Part shown: piece after piece, positions 63,096 through 64,000 of the stretch
Layout: every line of letters starts with the position of its first letter
Position numbering within the stretch: the stretch's first letter is position 1
Source: an uncultured Bradyrhizobium sp.
GTDB taxonomy: Bacteria; Pseudomonadota; Alphaproteobacteria; Rhizobiales; Xanthobacteraceae
Direction: 5' to 3'
Assembly: GCF_947648125.1 (NCBI RefSeq)
Contig: NZ_CANSMR010000008.1
Span: 62,001-126,000 of the forward strand
Length of the DNA: 64,000 nt
Made by a program: the position numbers and the translations under genes
The notes under the pieces: model-generated
Databases searched by the model: none
What the model was told of the DNA's origin: nothing
The model's input: the letters and a program-made list of their open reading frames with translations, nothing else

Positions 63096-63653
63096 CTAAT
63101 AAGAGGCCCGCACGGCCGGGGTGACCTGGGTCCGGACCGAGCTGTTGATCATGACGGTTCCGAGGATGATGTCGTGCAGCAGCCGGCGGCGGCCGTTGAG
63201 CAGCCCGACCAGGAGTACCAGCGGCGACAGGAACGAGATCGTCACCCAGAACAGCACCGCGTGGGTGGCGCCGAGCACGAAATAGCCGCGTGCGCCGTAC
63301 CAGGTGCGCAGTTCCAGATCCATCATGCGCATGCCAATGGTGGCCGAATGCTGCCCGCCGATCGAGGCGCCGTAGTAGACGATGGCCCAGACGATCGAAG
63401 CCGGCGACACCAGCCAGAACAATGCCCAGCCGAGGCCGAGCGTGACGATGCCGAAGATCGCGATGAAGATCACCGCCAGGATCACCGGCACCGACAGCAC
63501 GAAGAGGTCGATCAGGAACGCAAAGACACGCCGCGTTAGCACGCCGCGGAACAGTTCCGGCTGCATCAGCGGATCGAACGCATGCGGGGGAACGCCGCCG
63601 TCGTTGCGCCTGGCCTCATTGCGCCAGGTGCCGCCGTCATTGCCGTAGGACAT
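63096..63653 (-). CDS. RDD family membrane protein
   Basis: A 185-residue protein with a polar N-terminus and three membrane segments. RRVFAFLIDLFVLSVPVILAVIFIAIFGI contains the R..D pattern of the RDD domain, and HSATIGMRMMDLELRT and RRLLHDIILGTVMI are the later conserved blocks. GGAGG precedes the ATG at 63653, excluding a longer frame. Members are linked with ion or antiporter activity in some bacteria; the role here is unknown. RDD genes commonly neighbour bpt and hemB in this group. Confidence 0.9.
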   Translation of the reverse strand: MSYGNDGGTWRNEARRNDGGVPPHAFDPLMQPELFRGVLTRRVFAFLIDLFVLSVPVILAVIFIAIFGIVTLGLGWALFWLVSPASIVWAIVYYGASIGGQHSATIGMRMMDLELRTWYGARGYFVLGATHAVLFWVTISFLSPLVLLVGLLNGRRRLLHDIILGTVMINSSVRTQVTPAVRASY

Positions 63654-63810
63654 GACCAACCTCCGATGAAACTCCCGCGCAGGACATGGGAGCACGAGGC
63701 TCGCCTGCCAAGTCCGCGCGAACATTAACTAGCCGAAATATTCCGGCGATTCGGCGGCCATCGGCGGTCGCGGAACGTGTATGTTGCGTCCGGCAAGCCG
63801 AGAGGAACCC

Positions 63811-64000
63811 ATGAGCACACGGATCGGGCTGCGCTGCAGGTGCGGAGAGGTCTTCGGTGTCGTCTCGAACCCGTCACCCAAATCGGCCAATCGTGTGACC
63901 TGTTATTGCGATGATTGCCAAGCGTTTCTCCATCAACTCGGCCGCGCCGATCTGCTCGATGCACACGGCGGCACCGATATCGTCCAGGTCGCGCCGTCGT
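63811..64000 (+). CDS. GFA/CENP-V-like zinc protein (DUF6151-type), partial
   Basis: The first 63 codons are present; the gene continues past the window. The start (MSTRIGLRCRCGEVFGVVSN) and CYCDDCQAFLHQLGRAD have the CxCG and CxCxxCQ pattern of the glutathione-dependent formaldehyde-activating (GFA) zinc fold. GAGAGGAACCC precedes the ATG. An enzymatic role cannot be inferred from the fragment. It is divergent from the RDD gene. Confidence 0.8.
   Translation, partial: MSTRIGLRCRCGEVFGVVSNPSPKSANRVTCYCDDCQAFLHQLGRADLLDAHGGTDIVQVAPS

Overview
This window looks like a chromosomal segment of an alphaproteobacterium in the order Hyphomicrobiales (Rhizobiales), most likely Bradyrhizobium or a close Nitrobacteraceae relative. 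The grounds are the high GC content, the gene neighbourhoods (pyrC-pyrB next to plsY; rpoZ-rsh-pdxJ-acpS-lepB-rnc-era-recO; dapA-mscL-smpB), an N-end-rule leucyltransferase beside an RDD protein, and several intergenic palindromic repeat families that I recognise from Bradyrhizobium genomes. The species call is inference; no rRNA gene is present.

Layout. 1-5.3 kb: start of plsY, pyrimidine genes pyrC-pyrB, a secreted D-Ala-D-Ala dipeptidase and an AidB-type acyl-CoA dehydrogenase. 5.4-9.4 kb: a CPBP protease, then an accessory denitrification unit (copper nitrite reductase nirK and nirV) with two phased palindromic operators and a TetR regulator upstream. 9.5-16 kb: a decayed AEC-transporter tail, a branched-chain amino acid type binding protein, an intact AEC carrier, ruvX, a LysR regulator and two nitronate monooxygenase paralogues separated by a repeat element. 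16-22 kb: gatC, a small CxxC protein, gatA, a hypothetical gene, a patatin lipoprotein and gatB. 22-32 kb: accessory genes, including a 32-residue Lys/Ala-rich basic protein, TSUP, MFS and EamA transporters with AraC/LysR regulators, and small secreted or membrane proteins. 32-40 kb: tRNA-Ser(GCT), a soluble lytic transglycosylase with a long low-complexity segment, dapA-mscL-smpB, a PrxQ-type peroxiredoxin, a family 5 uracil-DNA glycosylase and a NYN-domain protein. 40-50 kb: the rpoZ-to-parC housekeeping block. 50-57 kb: CDF metal exporter, metallo-beta-lactamase, XRE regulator, EamA transporter, class III cyclase and MFS exporter. 57-60.8 kb: an operon for a membrane-integrity module of a PspA-like protein, a YqiJ-like protein and a YqiK-like flotillin. 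60.8-64 kb: mntH with a Mur/Fur-like site, bpt, an RDD protein and the start of a GFA-like gene.

The most unusual feature is the first gene of the flotillin operon (59611-60741). Its first ~152 residues resemble the N-terminal RNA/DNA-binding part of IS605-type TnpB proteins, without any RuvC nuclease, and are joined in frame to a PspA/IM30 coiled coil. A strong ribosome-binding site lies exactly at the junction, before an internal ATG, so the gene may make both a long fusion and a free PspA. A 25-bp near-palindrome sits just upstream of the gene. Other points of interest are the phased palindromes upstream of nirK, the dihydroorotase homologue lacking the HxH metal motif, the tiny histone-H1-like protein, and several palindromes in regulator promoters.
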